Source: Candidatus Omnitrophota bacterium
GTDB lineage: Bacteria > Omnitrophota > Gorgyraeia > Zapsychrales > Zapsychraceae
Assembly: GCA_018062515.1 (NCBI GenBank)
Contig: JAGOSC010000001.1
Location: 47,418-111,417 of the forward strand
DNA length: 64,000 nucleotides
Direction: 5' to 3'
Shown here piece by piece: positions 19,301 to 27,338 of this stretch. Each line of letters starts with the position of its first letter. Positions within the stretch are counted from its first letter, which is position 1. The translations under genes and the position numbers were made by a program. The notes beneath the pieces were generated by a model. The model was not told the origin of the DNA and made no database searches. It worked only from the letters and a program-made list of their open reading frames with translations.

Positions 19301-21611
19301 TACGCAAAAAAGAAGTTTTTAAATCTTTTTCTTTAACTAAAGCTTTTAAGAAATTCATGCGCCTTCGCGTAACAAGCATTCCCGTTAATTCATCTAAAGC
19401 TGTGACGCTTTCTGCATTCTGTATCTGATCTAATAAATCTTGGTCGCTCGCATCCATAAAAAGTCGAAAATCAACGTCTTGACTTTTTATTTCTCCTTCT
19501 CCTGCCATATTTACTCGTGGAGCCTTGATATTTGTAAAAATATTTGTTTTTTGTTCATAAATTAATTGAGATAATTTATGTTTCCTGAGGCTTATGTAGG
19601 GATGCGAATCTAATATATTTTCGGCTTGGCTGGATTGTTGCATATATTCCAGAAATCTCATAGCGTCAATGGCTCCTAGTACAGAATATCCCGCCTTATT
19701 CATCAATTCCAAAGCCACCATGTCTGCATCATATTCACCATTCTTGATCATTTGCAACAAATAAGGCAAAGTCTCAGATCCATAAAAATCTCGAATATTA
19801 AGGCCGTAATGGGTGGTGTTTTGTATGGAATGGCTTAACTCATGCGCCATGACAAAGGCAATTGCATCTTCCGTAAGCGGAACGTTCATTTTCCCAGCGA
19901 TATCATACAAAGCTTCATACAAACCTTTAAAGAAATATACATCCGTACGATTACGTATCACAAATGCATTAATCTCATTTGAATCGATAATGCGCAACTC
20001 ACCCGGTGAATCCTTGGTTTTTACTGTATAAATATCAATGAGGCGATCAAATATTGTATGCATTTTTTCAGTAACCATATCGGTGTTTCGCGGTAATATG
20101 CCTGTATGTTCCATTTGCTTTTCGATCATAACAATGTTCCGTTCAAAATTGGCTTCCACGTCGTCAACTGAGATACCCTGTTTTTTAGCAAGCTCCTCAA
20201 TTAAAATTTCATCATACGTTTCATTCTTCTCAATTTTATATACAGGCTGTTTCGGCGTGGTTTCTTTTAGTTTTAAATTTTTGACAGGCTCTATTCTTGC
20301 TGCGGTTGTGTTCACATCTTTAGAACCAGTTAAGATCGCTGGATCATTTACCGGAGGTAATTCTTCTTCCTGCCCTTCTTCCTCGTTAAATCTTTGTTTC
20401 ATAAATTCATTAACCGTCTCCGGAGATATTTTTGAACTGATAAATGCTCCCGCAATGAAATGCCTTTTTGTAGCTTTATTTGTCTTAGCCAATTGTTCCT
20501 GGGTCACATTATCCGGCGTCACTGTCTGAAGCGGGACGATAATCTTGGTCAAAACCATACCGCCGGAAAAATATTTTCTGGGAATGATTTCCTGTGATAC
20601 CGCGTCATATTCATCTTTGATATAATTATAAACGCCTTGTTTAAATGCTTCTAAATATTGCGCGTAAATTTTTTCTTTAGCGGAAGGATCATCAATCTCA
20701 ACACCCCCGATTTTCTTCCGATCTGAAAATTTCTGATTCAATATACTTTGTTTCAGATTCTGTTTGTACCACTTCGCTAAAATCAATGAGTTATAGACTT
20801 GACGTAACTTGGAAAAATTTTTACCTTCGTTCACTTCTTTTTCAATTTCAGGTAAAATAATTTCCCGTATAACCTCAGATCCCAGTTTACTAGTATTTTG
20901 ATTTTCTGATTCGCTTCTGCCTTTTAAACTTCTTTCATCGGTTCGGCTATGTTCCAATGCCACGTAATCTTCTTCCAACATAACCTTTAAATGGCTTTCA
21001 ATAACATAGACAATATCGCCATTTTGATAAACTACGGCCTTTTCGGGAACTATCCAAACTTTATTAAATGTGTTAACAGGAACTTCAGTTGTTCCATATT
21101 CTTCCTGCGCACGTTGATAAATCTTCTTCCAAAATGCTTGTCCCAAGGCCTCTTCCGGATAAATTAATGACGCCGTCAATTGCTTTAAAATATAATCCTG
21201 GGCTAATAAATCGCGGCCCATTTCTGTCATACCAAATTCATTGGGTACAATCCGATCCTTTTCATAGGGAGATAAATTCACCCATAGATCATCTTCTGGA
21301 ATGGTTAATGAAGCCAAAAAATATTTAATTAACTTATTGGCCTCTTCTTTTAAGCGGTCGGGATTTAAGTCAACATCTCCGCTATCTAAAATGAAATCAA
21401 AATGAAAAGGATTATTAACCGCTATTTTCATACCGGTCAACATCGGAGGAATAAAGGCAGAAGTACGGGTAATCATCATACCCGGGAGAGGTAAATTAAG
21501 AACACTTTGCGCATAACTTGGCTGAGGCGGGACTACAAATGTCACAGCCAAAATAAGGCTTAGACAGGAAGAGAAAATTTTGTATAAGAAATGGTTTTTA
21601 AGCCGGGTCAT
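13350..21611 (-). CDS. Giant secreted-type protein A: M48-like peptidase plus ABC1/UbiB-like kinase fold
   Basis: 2753 aa. Signal peptide at 1-34 (hydrophobic core LSLILAVTFVV, cleavage after SYA). Residues ~35-350 are the N-terminal module shared with giants B, C and D, ending in IPRKYFSGG. A gluzincin motif HELSH (590-594) with a downstream glutamate in GEYDAD (E626) matches M48 peptidases. Residues ~1950-2330 match the ABC1/UbiB/ADCK atypical kinase family: IKVSQ (1958-1962, for KxGQ), ASIKQV (2020-2025, for the Ala-rich loop), ATP-site K2096 in YKIRRPDM, HADLHQAN (2291-2298) and metal-site D2311 in IDRG. Residues ~700-1950 are helical with no recognised domain. The C-terminal module is ~2683-2753. 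ATP-dependent folds in a protein with a Sec signal are puzzling. Domain calls come from motifs read by eye; biological function is unknown. Confidence 0.85.
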   Translation of the reverse strand: MTRLKNHFLYKIFSSCLSLILAVTFVVPPQPSYAQSVLNLPLPGMMITRTSAFIPPMLTGMKIAVNNPFHFDFILDSGDVDLNPDRLKEEANKLIKYFLASLTIPEDDLWVNLSPYEKDRIVPNEFGMTEMGRDLLAQDYILKQLTASLIYPEEALGQAFWKKIYQRAQEEYGTTEVPVNTFNKVWIVPEKAVVYQNGDIVYVIESHLKVMLEEDYVALEHSRTDERSLKGRSESENQNTSKLGSEVIREIILPEIEKEVNEGKNFSKLRQVYNSLILAKWYKQNLKQSILNQKFSDRKKIGGVEIDDPSAKEKIYAQYLEAFKQGVYNYIKDEYDAVSQEIIPRKYFSGGMVLTKIIVPLQTVTPDNVTQEQLAKTNKATKRHFIAGAFISSKISPETVNEFMKQRFNEEEGQEEELPPVNDPAILTGSKDVNTTAARIEPVKNLKLKETTPKQPVYKIEKNETYDEILIEELAKKQGISVDDVEANFERNIVMIEKQMEHTGILPRNTDMVTEKMHTIFDRLIDIYTVKTKDSPGELRIIDSNEINAFVIRNRTDVYFFKGLYEALYDIAGKMNVPLTEDAIAFVMAHELSHSIQNTTHYGLNIRDFYGSETLPYLLQMIKNGEYDADMVALELMNKAGYSVLGAIDAMRFLEYMQQSSQAENILDSHPYISLRKHKLSQLIYEQKTNIFTNIKAPRVNMAGEGEIKSQDVDFRLFMDASDQDLLDQIQNAESVTALDELTGMLVTRRRMNFLKALVKEKDLKTSFLRNVYVQAVHEAMTRRLDISVYNKKIDYSDMRSAAAIYEFGQDNETIKVSERKDSDFYGDFLKDLKGDVETYIRDYEKSKEKGGDTRRSASGKDLLNKLNSITSLQNSLSDADFDNFLLPLNEVEELIPMFTDAKDAGRLDILGNKVPLPQGKKAYVAEAIFEKAIKDPKKLISAFFYAKYIDQQPSVNVKVPTTDVQAKLRQKSNSIYLQNPSYRDIQSADTRKNLQNIILLQYILKRPIKNINSRYLDGSFPGVDLHTRGSQQDLDTIFLKYYNLLLREHSKSEALNIARQRLKKYFDIELGRNNDAIDSLLKNDPDLWVASQLNTTEDISSPRLERIAHVPDTFQNETGLDYNMPDKKQIKSFKALSELPDWALSEYLDKNFDEVASMIKVSVTENASITELFSWMKDRLDYDQRRRIFESVFLESDVNLRLTKFFISSFKQNPQEVAVWFLGMFSKNDALKLTEKLVTDVIYRQYLKAVKDQDNDAPISDLKNLQSTLLEYLFSQTSKTFQASEKSGEVYLALLREKMEESGKMSDQNYVDETIYSALTTLSAATPLRVYMYQSRGVSKDEGTPDFKSGKTSIMPEAEGKGSFKTIISRFALHNFGWNDNQYDHQSIFLTSLTNLSIDQLKQLLKKRLQYVALNTTVEYRGEDFSLSGYNDFFANLMTLILFKKLGDPKWMEKNSMDRLDDLMELRVSYSQNKDGVISASTSLNFKFEKDDVSKISYAQIKENLLGVAIPNATLDTVWENYIIKNNLQGNFLEVVPLLQNPNVGNQIINDPIGFLKDHTSGEKVPYRKIMAKFFKNSSVYTRLINEHIKIHGEGYVYGDYKPLPERLNWLTTSMPHKSLIKDGVIDMWETDVFPEIIADLPALVKLARQVSGKETDMQDMWTLLGEMDDDVGRLEKLNQQIEIAPERIYELLDFYQTMIPLLLSPQKTSRYGATAYMLWKQLPENTQLGLTDNIDALTKFMPEPSILRDDLLMQIANKYVKHLEEVAYITKELYVNNLLSPNKDLRTHDFISETVLHLFGAARMDERKDILLWVVGAQEKPKFVVDAETKLNIDFTTLPSDVKLLPSTMRDKFIEGFMLGDNGVLDPQDENDVRIMSDFLEKTFIFIFPENMPGLESEARLLLQKVFLVVMKKFPAYRRVHVIKALAQLRAKGNFEKTSVGERLAVFLGVLGSVGIKVSQYLSENETLVPDKRMRSNLGSLRNNAPEITKIASFSVLENEIPFSDIFVQEMDNPVGVASIKQVNRGKWLDIELLSQLVLKNAKSEAEANEIRSQLSALFQSKDIMNSGLVAYIVAKANQYKIKREEAGVPVVYKIRRPDMEVTLDTDFTTLESVSEDLQGDVYRGEAINLGDLVQTVKEWVTLEMDFMNEVKFSDMLTDLDYSWSEDLQKEAGVHLIHPKIFYATKSLIVEQEIQGIPILNLAPNQNPVSIEDVTKAGYSPLEAKRIYSELVKLDSKQAHIILGLKKAGFSETELNGLSEKLLKFDYDKLRSLLRQLLLHNIFVDGVFHADLHQANVMITPDGGLVLIDRGNVGTLNKKQSEGAKVLFKGLLLREKDLIKTGIDTIFINTDSASSKMTSISLESIQEVLDKGFDLKMTMNMISMRAVSEVKNSHISKNFSTFLKAFTQAMYLFPTDWANGMETLQTIGSYISLSDEDTVRAAQEQAKYIVVEDIERDESNEQEQDFRQILKKNFYEKTNRYFLSSLWQPAVYKMTESLMGKIKFQDMKLRKDALTLVKIYGPQILEDNINELIKKQDAEIKDVVGSLISVSMAERMMTAYIDLSMKESKWAKLYPAAKPVLKGAMLTGRPLLNVFVEASKEWTEITGKKYIENAVSNMTVSEGIEMVSQLFPEDFKDFSRKFENGKRDIINRQPALKNGFSNASTTNDLSQSKSGAAQSPTGGVDFSLDLLELEIRGQGNNLDAGNKVYNFENIQIDDGLMPVIINVTPITNLPLILGAVINTEDQLSSIR

Positions 21612-21641
21612 TTATAGTACTCTATATTATTATTAGTTTAA

Positions 21642-21662
21642 TACGCCCAAGTCTAACATATA
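21642..21662 (-). promoter_or_regulatory. Leader box shared with giant gene B
   Basis: On the minus strand this 21 bp block follows the pattern TATATGTTAnnCTTGnGC and matches the one upstream of giant gene B at 17 of 21 positions. It is about 30 bp before the ATG. It could include an extended -10 (TGTTAGACT) or be a regulator site. No clear Shine-Dalgarno follows. Confidence 0.4.
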
Positions 21663-21711
21663 TATATAGGCGATGCCACAAAAGCAGCAATATAAATCGA
21701 AATTTTTTAAG

Positions 21712-22401
21712 TCAAATCCGATCCGGAAAGTCAGAAAAAATTCCGTCCACACCCAGCTTTTTCAACCGGTCAATATCTTCCTTTTCATTTACCGTCCAAA
21801 CATAAACCTTTAAACCGCTTTGTTTTGCGTCTTTTATGATTTTAGGATCGGTCACTTTAAGGCTTAGATGAGCAGAATATGCCCGTATGGACTTGGCAAA
21901 TTTAATAAAACCAAAGGGATGACGGGCTAATAAAGCACCTATGCGGACTTTATGATTTAATTTAGATAAACGTTTAAGATTCTTTCGTGAAAACGTAGAA
22001 ATGATAAAATGTTCATACGTCCATCCTTTTGTGTGGACATATTCTTCAATCAGCTTTAAAACCGGGGTGAGCGTAAATTTTCCCTTAAGTTCAATATTGA
22101 TGCCGATGCGTTTATCAATCAAATCGAAAACTTCTCGCAAAGTTGGGACTTGCTCTTCGTCGCCAGCATTTAAAGATTTAATGTAGGCCAAAGATTTTTT
22201 CCGGACCGCGCCTAAGCCGTTGGTCGTTCGATTAAGTTTTTCGTCGTGAATAACAATCACTTCACCATCGAGAGAAACATGAACATCCAATTCTACCATG
22301 TCCACGCCGAGTTCAATGGCTTTACGAACGGATTTTAATGTGTTTTCAGGAGCATAACCCTTAGCCCCGCGATGCCCAATCTTCAATAATGGTTTCGTCA
22401 T
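21712..22401 (-). CDS. Glycerophosphodiester phosphodiesterase
   Basis: Hydrolyses glycerophosphodiesters released from phospholipids to glycerol 3-phosphate and an alcohol. GHRGAKGYAPENT gives H10 and E19; VELDVHVSLDG gives E37 and D39; IHDEKLNRTTNG gives H52, all conserved metal or catalytic positions. The C-terminal half has VYVWTVNEKEDIDRL and GVDGIFSDFPD, also standard. 229 aa with no signal peptide, so it is the cytoplasmic UgpQ-like type. It overlaps the rhodanese gene by 4 bp (ATGA) and is last in the lipoprotein-ccs-moe operon. Confidence 0.95.
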   Translation of the reverse strand: MTKPLLKIGHRGAKGYAPENTLKSVRKAIELGVDMVELDVHVSLDGEVIVIHDEKLNRTTNGLGAVRKKSLAYIKSLNAGDEEQVPTLREVFDLIDKRIGINIELKGKFTLTPVLKLIEEYVHTKGWTYEHFIISTFSRKNLKRLSKLNHKVRIGALLARHPFGFIKFAKSIRAYSAHLSLKVTDPKIIKDAKQSGLKVYVWTVNEKEDIDRLKKLGVDGIFSDFPDRI

Positions 22402-22874
22402 GGAAGTGGGATATTTTTTGGAATCGTACTCTCAAAGGGTTGCTTCAGAGACGACCACTCCGCGATTCCACCTTTGTAATGCAGGATATTTGTATAGCCT
22501 AATTTTATTAAGCGCTGGGCGGAATACTCACTCAACGGACAGGAACTACTGCTGCAATAAACAACAATCTTAGCCCTTTTTTCGGGAAGAAAACTAAAAA
22601 TCTGTTCATCCGTGGACTGACCAACATATAAATTAACAGCACCTTTGATATGTTGAGAATCATAACTTTGTTGAGAACGAACGTCGAGGAGAATATAGGA
22701 TTCATCCGACGCGTGTAAACGCACCATATCGTCATAACTGATTTCAGAAACCTTGATTTCCGTCGGCGCAGGGCTTTCGTCGCTGCATGGAGTATCCGCC
22801 CCGCAATCGGAATCGGCGTTAGACTGATAAGGACATACGACTAAAAACAAAAATAAAATAATTATCTTCTTCAC
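22398..22874 (-). CDS. Exported rhodanese-domain protein
   Basis: 158 aa from a GTG start at 22872-22874. This start is preferred to an upstream in-frame ATG (22997) because it is preceded by AGGAGG with a 5-base spacer and gives a clean signal peptide (KKIIILFLFLVV, cleavage after SNA near residue 20). A Cys-rich stretch (DSDCGADTPC) follows the signal. The rhodanese domain covers about 40-150: YILLDVRSQQSYDSQHIKGA, then the active-site loop VVYCSSSSCPLS with C107, then YKGGIAEW. Such exported single-domain rhodaneses handle sulfane sulfur or thiol redox in the periplasm. Its place after moaD and in a cytochrome c assembly operon fits sulfur or thiol handling, but the substrate is unknown. 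Confidence 0.88.
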   Translation of the reverse strand: MKKIIILFLFLVVCPYQSNADSDCGADTPCSDESPAPTEIKVSEISYDDMVRLHASDESYILLDVRSQQSYDSQHIKGAVNLYVGQSTDEQIFSFLPEKRAKIVVYCSSSSCPLSEYSAQRLIKLGYTNILHYKGGIAEWSSLKQPFESTIPKNIPLP

Positions 22875-22875
22875 A

Positions 22876-23118
22876 TTACCCTCCTGCCACCGGCGGAATA
22901 AAAACAATTTCATCATTCTCTTTAATATGTGTTTGCCAATGAACATATTGGCTATTGACGGAAACGCGTAAAATATCCGTCGACAACTTGAATGCATATT
23001 TTTTTCTTAAAAAAACATATAAATCCTGGACGGTTATACAATCTGTCTGAAGTGTTTCGCTGTTCAAGCCGCTCTCTTCTTTCAGCAATGCATAATATTT
23101 AATGTGAACTGTATTCAT
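22876..23118 (-). CDS. moaD: MoaD/ThiS-family sulfur carrier
   Basis: 80 aa beta-grasp protein ending in PPVAGG. The terminal Gly-Gly is thiocarboxylated and donates sulfur, normally to make the molybdopterin dithiolene with MoaE. IKYYALLKEESG at the start and NDEIVFIPPVAGG at the end are typical of MoaD rather than ThiS. It is one base after moeA in the same operon. MoaE and the adenylating MoeB are not in the window, so the partner must be encoded elsewhere. Confidence 0.9.
   Translation of the reverse strand: MNTVHIKYYALLKEESGLNSETLQTDCITVQDLYVFLRKKYAFKLSTDILRVSVNSQYVHWQTHIKENDEIVFIPPVAGG
22879..22885 (-). promoter_or_regulatory. Strong ribosome-binding site inside the end of moaD
   Basis: AGGAGGG on the minus strand overlaps the last two glycine codons of moaD and sits 5 bases before the GTG of the rhodanese gene. 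It settles the start of that gene: the functional Gly-Gly tail codons of MoaD double as the Shine-Dalgarno. Confidence 0.75.
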
Positions 23119-23119
23119 A

Positions 23120-24316
23120 TCACCACCGATAAAACCTTGCCGTTGTGCCGGGTTTAATTACTTTTGTACCCGACGGAATCTCAATAAATCCGTCGGATAA
23201 AGCTAAAGAAGCAAAATCACCCGAACCTTTAAATATTTGCGGGCGAGCTGTCAATATTGCGTCTTTTGTCTTTTCCAATTTAACCGGACAGAAAAAAGTT
23301 AATGGCGTGTCCGGTGTAAATTCTTCATTCAATTGAACAAATTCCTCAGCCGGTTCAAGACCTAAGGCTCTTTGTAAACTAGGGATGACGTATCGGTATG
23401 TTCCCATCTGCGTTGAGACCGGATTTCCCGGTAAAGCAAATACCGGTTTTCCGTCGGAAGAAATTCCAAACCAAAAAGGTTTTCCGGGCTTTTGCTGAAC
23501 TTTGTGAAACAAGACTTTTACTTTTAATTCCTTCATCGCTTGCGGAATAAGATCAAATTTACCCATCGATACTCCGCCCGTCAAAACTAATACATCATAG
23601 CGTTCAATAATCGCGCCGATTTGTCGAATGAGTACTTTTAAATTATCTTTAAAATGAAATAAAGCTGTGTCAAATAATTGAGTTTTTTCCAAAGCGGCCT
23701 GAATAAAATAGGAATTTGATTTACGAATCTGATAAGGCTCAACGGGAACATCCAAATCGACGAGTTCATCACCACTTGAAATAATGGCAACACTGGGTTT
23801 CGCGCTGACTTTAACTTGCGCCGCACCGACGGCAGCGACGGTGGCAATTTGAACGGGCCCCAATATATTCCCTTTTGGTATTAATATTTCTCCCTTCTTA
23901 TGATCAGAGCCTTTACTGCGGATAAACTGTCCCTTTTTTAATGCCAAGCCATCCTTAACCAATGCCTTTCCTTCTTGAATCGTGACATCTTCAATAGGAA
24001 TAACCGTATCACATCCCTCGGACAAAACCGCACCCGTCATGATTTCCGTGCACGAATCAGCAAATTTTAACGATAAGGCTGGAATTCCCGCCGACTGCGT
24101 TCCTTCGACGAGAAATTTACGGTTTCCTTTTTTATAAGATTCAATTCGAATTGCTAAACCGTCCATGAGCGATTTATCAAACGGCGGCATATCACGATCG
24201 GCTTTAATATTTTCTATTAAGACCGCGCCGTAGGATTTTAATAATGGACGCTCCACGATGGGAAATGGTTTGGTGGCTTTTAAAATAATTTGATCAGCTT
24301 CTTGAATACTAATCAT
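23120..24316 (-). CDS. moeA: Molybdopterin molybdenumtransferase
   Basis: Inserts molybdate into adenylylated molybdopterin. Motifs: PPFDKSLMDG (44-53), ISSGDEL (179-185), LTGGVSMGKFD (245-255) and LPGNPVS (295-301), all conserved in MoeA. Length 398 aa is standard, covering domains I-IV. Its start overlaps ccsA by 4 bp (ATGA), tying molybdenum cofactor synthesis to cytochrome c assembly in one transcript. This suggests a molybdoenzyme linked to the respiratory chain, though none is visible here. Confidence 0.95.
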   Translation of the reverse strand: MISIQEADQIILKATKPFPIVERPLLKSYGAVLIENIKADRDMPPFDKSLMDGLAIRIESYKKGNRKFLVEGTQSAGIPALSLKFADSCTEIMTGAVLSEGCDTVIPIEDVTIQEGKALVKDGLALKKGQFIRSKGSDHKKGEILIPKGNILGPVQIATVAAVGAAQVKVSAKPSVAIISSGDELVDLDVPVEPYQIRKSNSYFIQAALEKTQLFDTALFHFKDNLKVLIRQIGAIIERYDVLVLTGGVSMGKFDLIPQAMKELKVKVLFHKVQQKPGKPFWFGISSDGKPVFALPGNPVSTQMGTYRYVIPSLQRALGLEPAEEFVQLNEEFTPDTPLTFFCPVKLEKTKDAILTARPQIFKGSGDFASLALSDGFIEIPSGTKVIKPGTTARFYRW

Positions 24317-26214
24317 ACCTTTAACCTTTTTTTAGCGGCTGGATAAGCGACAGTCAAAAATAATAATTGAGCCAATAAGTAAATTAAAAGATTTGTCGCC
24401 AGTCCGGACGTGAAACCATATGAATGTAAACCAATACTCAATAAGTTTACGCCGAACCACGCCCACATCACGACGATAATTCCTAAAATACTCCCCACCG
24501 CTAAACCGAGTGGCCCGATTATTTTGGCGATCTTGGCATGAAATAACATGGCCGTCCAAAGAATAATCATCAAAGCTCCGTTCTCTTTCGGATCCCATCC
24601 CCAAAACCGTCCCCAGGATTGATCCGCCCATATTCCGCCGAGATTGGTTCCTAAAAACGCGAATGTGAGACCAAACCCTAATGTTCCGATTAAAACATTG
24701 TAAGTCGATCGTAATAATTCTTTATCTTTCGATTTAAAAATAGCCTGAAGCATATAGACGTGTCCGACAATACCGGCCACACAGGTACCGGCATAGCCGA
24801 TCGTGATACTCGTTACATGCGTTGACAACCAAAAATTAGAATTTAAAACAGCGACGAGCATTTGCATTGTATCGCCTTCAGCCGCGAATTTTTCAGAAAT
24901 ACTTAAGAAAATGTATCCAGATATCGCCGCGACGGCAATACCCAGCCAATTTTTAGTCATTCGCTCAATAATCAAGCCAACGATCACGCTGATAAGGCCA
25001 ACAAAAATAAATGTTTCAAATAAATTCGATACAGGCGGGCGCTGCAGGATTGTTATCCGCATCATCAATCCAATCAGATGACATAAGAATCCGATCCACA
25101 GAAAAATCCAAGCTGTTCGATAAACCCAACGATTCGAAAATATTAATCCAAAAATAAAAATAATAAACGTTAACAAATAAATAATTTTAGCCAGCAAAAA
25201 TAAGTTTGACTGATTATAAAGCAATTCCAAATTGGCCAGCCCGATTCTTTTATCGTAACTGTCGTCGGAACGTGCTTTCAGCAAACCGCGATAAGCTTTA
25301 ACGTTGAGATCAAAATCAAGCCCTCGTCCATCCCAATAGTCAACCATCATTTTCTGAAAAGAAATTAATTCTTTGCGTCCGGAAGCATCCCGCAAGCCCG
25401 TCGTCATAATGTCCCACGGACTATACCAATTTTCATCGCCTTTAGTGTAAGACGGAATAATTTGGAGAGGCATTCCTTTATAGATCATCGACCATTTCAG
25501 TAAATTCGCGGCTAACACGACAACTTCCTGCTGTTGTGAAGACCATTTCGACTGATCCAAGCGCTGCAGAGGAACCGTCAATTTTTGCAAAACATCGGCA
25601 TTAAGGGCAATATCTAAATAACTGAACACATCCGCCCGTTCCCCAAGCCCCATCATGTTTTTCAGCTCGGCATCGGTCACGGTAAAATCAGGATGAGATA
25701 AAACAAAGGCAAAACTAATCGATAAATTCGAATACAATTTAATATTTTCATAAACACGGATGAGCTCCGCCTCGACGATATCACGTTCTTTACTATCAAT
25801 TTCACTCGCCGCATGGGCTAAGCGCTGTAATGTCTCAAACTTTTCTTCCAGTTGAGAAAACGTATAGCGACGATGTTTATCCGGTTCAATTCCTAATGAT
25901 TCGACAATCTGCGGGTTATTGATAAGAAAAATTTGATTTTCCCGGGCACGGCCGGGATCAAACAAAACCATGGTGAGCCAGTTGATCGCCGGTTTTTTAT
26001 TGAACGTACCTCGTCCGGAAAACTGTACTAATATGCTGCGCGCGTACGTATCCAAAGGTTTAACGCGTCCATGATCTAAAATAAGAATATGCTGAAATTC
26101 TTTTAAGGATGATACACCTTTGGCTATGGGGCAAACTTGATCCGCCGACCATGATGTGATCGACACAAAAAATATCATCAAAAAATAAAAAAGAATCTGT
26201 TTAACTTTTCTCAT
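24313..26214 (-). CDS. CcsA/ResC-type cytochrome c assembly protein with large N-terminal domain
   Basis: System II haem handling/ligation subunit. Signal-like N-terminus at 1-21, then a ~310-residue extracytoplasmic domain, then about eight to nine membrane segments (from ~338). The signature WWD loop is near 534-545 (WGRFWGWDPKENG), between helices; histidines in HVTSITIGYAG and LLSIGLHSYGF are suitable haem ligands. At 633 aa it is about twice the size of minimal CcsA because of the N-terminal domain; similar long forms occur in Bacteroidetes and epsilonproteobacteria. It overlaps ResB upstream and MoeA downstream by 4 bp each. Confidence 0.92.
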   Translation of the reverse strand: MRKVKQILFYFLMIFFVSITSWSADQVCPIAKGVSSLKEFQHILILDHGRVKPLDTYARSILVQFSGRGTFNKKPAINWLTMVLFDPGRARENQIFLINNPQIVESLGIEPDKHRRYTFSQLEEKFETLQRLAHAASEIDSKERDIVEAELIRVYENIKLYSNLSISFAFVLSHPDFTVTDAELKNMMGLGERADVFSYLDIALNADVLQKLTVPLQRLDQSKWSSQQQEVVVLAANLLKWSMIYKGMPLQIIPSYTKGDENWYSPWDIMTTGLRDASGRKELISFQKMMVDYWDGRGLDFDLNVKAYRGLLKARSDDSYDKRIGLANLELLYNQSNLFLLAKIIYLLTFIIFIFGLIFSNRWVYRTAWIFLWIGFLCHLIGLMMRITILQRPPVSNLFETFIFVGLISVIVGLIIERMTKNWLGIAVAAISGYIFLSISEKFAAEGDTMQMLVAVLNSNFWLSTHVTSITIGYAGTCVAGIVGHVYMLQAIFKSKDKELLRSTYNVLIGTLGFGLTFAFLGTNLGGIWADQSWGRFWGWDPKENGALMIILWTAMLFHAKIAKIIGPLGLAVGSILGIIVVMWAWFGVNLLSIGLHSYGFTSGLATNLLIYLLAQLLFLTVAYPAAKKRLKV

Positions 26215-27338
26215 TTTTTCTTCCGTTTAAAAGCCATCATAAGAAAATGAATGGCCAGGCCGGTAAATGTCAATAAACTGGAGATGTACGGTAAAAGCCG
26301 CCCAGAATTTCGTACAACCGCTAATGTCGAGCGCATATTTCCAGATGCGTCGACGGAATACGAAGCTTGATAAAATGTATAATTTTTATAACGATACGGA
26401 TGATTCATATAAATTTCAGCATCACGTTTGGCTCCGCCATGCTCAATCGTGACATAACTTTTATAGCTTCGCGCAATTTCCGTCCCAGGATGTTTTTCCA
26501 TTTCAAATTTTTTTAAAATAACGGTGATGGGCAAAGGATAACGTTTACGTTGTACCTGAAGATTTACACTTTTACCGTCGATCTCAATCGTCGTCGGGCG
26601 CGACTCTTTACCAAAAAGAAGGACACTGTCTTTTTTCTGTCCTTGCCCGGTGACATCTATAACTATTCCCGGAAAATTTTTTTCAGGTTCTTTATTGAGA
26701 TCTGATTTTCTTAACTCATGAATGCCCGATACGTTCTTGATGGTGTTTTGCGCCTCATTACCCACGTATGCCTCGGCATTTTGGAAATAAGATTTAACAG
26801 CTGCCTCGACTCCTAAATCAGCAAACGACAATTGTTCGCCCGATTTTAATCCTTTCAAATCAAACGCGTATACTTTTTTAAATTCAGGTTTACTCTCCAG
26901 CCAGACGGCAACTTCCCAATAATGGTAAGCCACCCCGACATTGCTTCCCTGTCCTTCACTTAATGTCACGTTCGACTCCTCAACCATATGCAAAGTCACA
27001 AAAGCGGAGACAAAATAAGTAAGTAATCCCAAATGAATGACCAAAATCCCAATGTGTGACCAGCGGTACACAAATCTAGTTATGGAAACAGCGCAGAGAT
27101 TGATAAATAAAACCCAAAGAACTAGTTGAGCGCCGGGAAATGGCAGGAAATTAAAGACAAGGAAATACCAGGAATTGAAAAATTGTTGTTGAGCCTCATA
27201 CAAGCCTTGATTAACTTGGGCAACGGTGCCCCAAAAAGTTAAAATGAATAAGAGTAAAAGACAAACGACGGTTATCTTGATCGACGCTATTGACTTTAAA
27301 ACGGAGGATTTCTTTAAACGTTCAAATAAATTATTCAT
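26211..27338 (-). CDS. ResB/Ccs1-family cytochrome c assembly protein
   Basis: 375 aa. Partner of CcsA in the System II complex that delivers haem to apocytochrome c. Membrane segments are visible at about 21-40, 58-77, 90-110 and near the C-terminus (345-366); the region between them is soluble and beta-rich. The C-terminal part contains HPYRYKNYTFYQASYS, a conserved ResB segment. It is shorter than many ResB proteins (about 450-550). Its start overlaps the lipoprotein gene by 8 bp and its end overlaps ccsA by 4 bp, so the pair is translated together. Confidence 0.9.
   Translation of the reverse strand: MNNLFERLKKSSVLKSIASIKITVVCLLLLFILTFWGTVAQVNQGLYEAQQQFFNSWYFLVFNFLPFPGAQLVLWVLFINLCAVSITRFVYRWSHIGILVIHLGLLTYFVSAFVTLHMVEESNVTLSEGQGSNVGVAYHYWEVAVWLESKPEFKKVYAFDLKGLKSGEQLSFADLGVEAAVKSYFQNAEAYVGNEAQNTIKNVSGIHELRKSDLNKEPEKNFPGIVIDVTGQGQKKDSVLLFGKESRPTTIEIDGKSVNLQVQRKRYPLPITVILKKFEMEKHPGTEIARSYKSYVTIEHGGAKRDAEIYMNHPYRYKNYTFYQASYSVDASGNMRSTLAVVRNSGRLLPYISSLLTFTGLAIHFLMMAFKRKKK

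Noticed and set aside
20038..20529. 163-codon open frame on the plus strand
   Set aside because: Antisense to the middle of giant A, low-complexity Ser/Phe-rich translation, no supporting signals.
21663..21711. Sigma-70 promoter for giant A
   Set aside because: TTGACT and TATATT are present but only 15 bp apart; other pairings have poor -35 hexamers, so I list only the shared leader box.
22875..22997. Longer N-terminus for the rhodanese protein
   Set aside because: It would overlap moaD by over 120 bp in another frame and spoil the signal peptide; the GTG with AGGAGG is far better.
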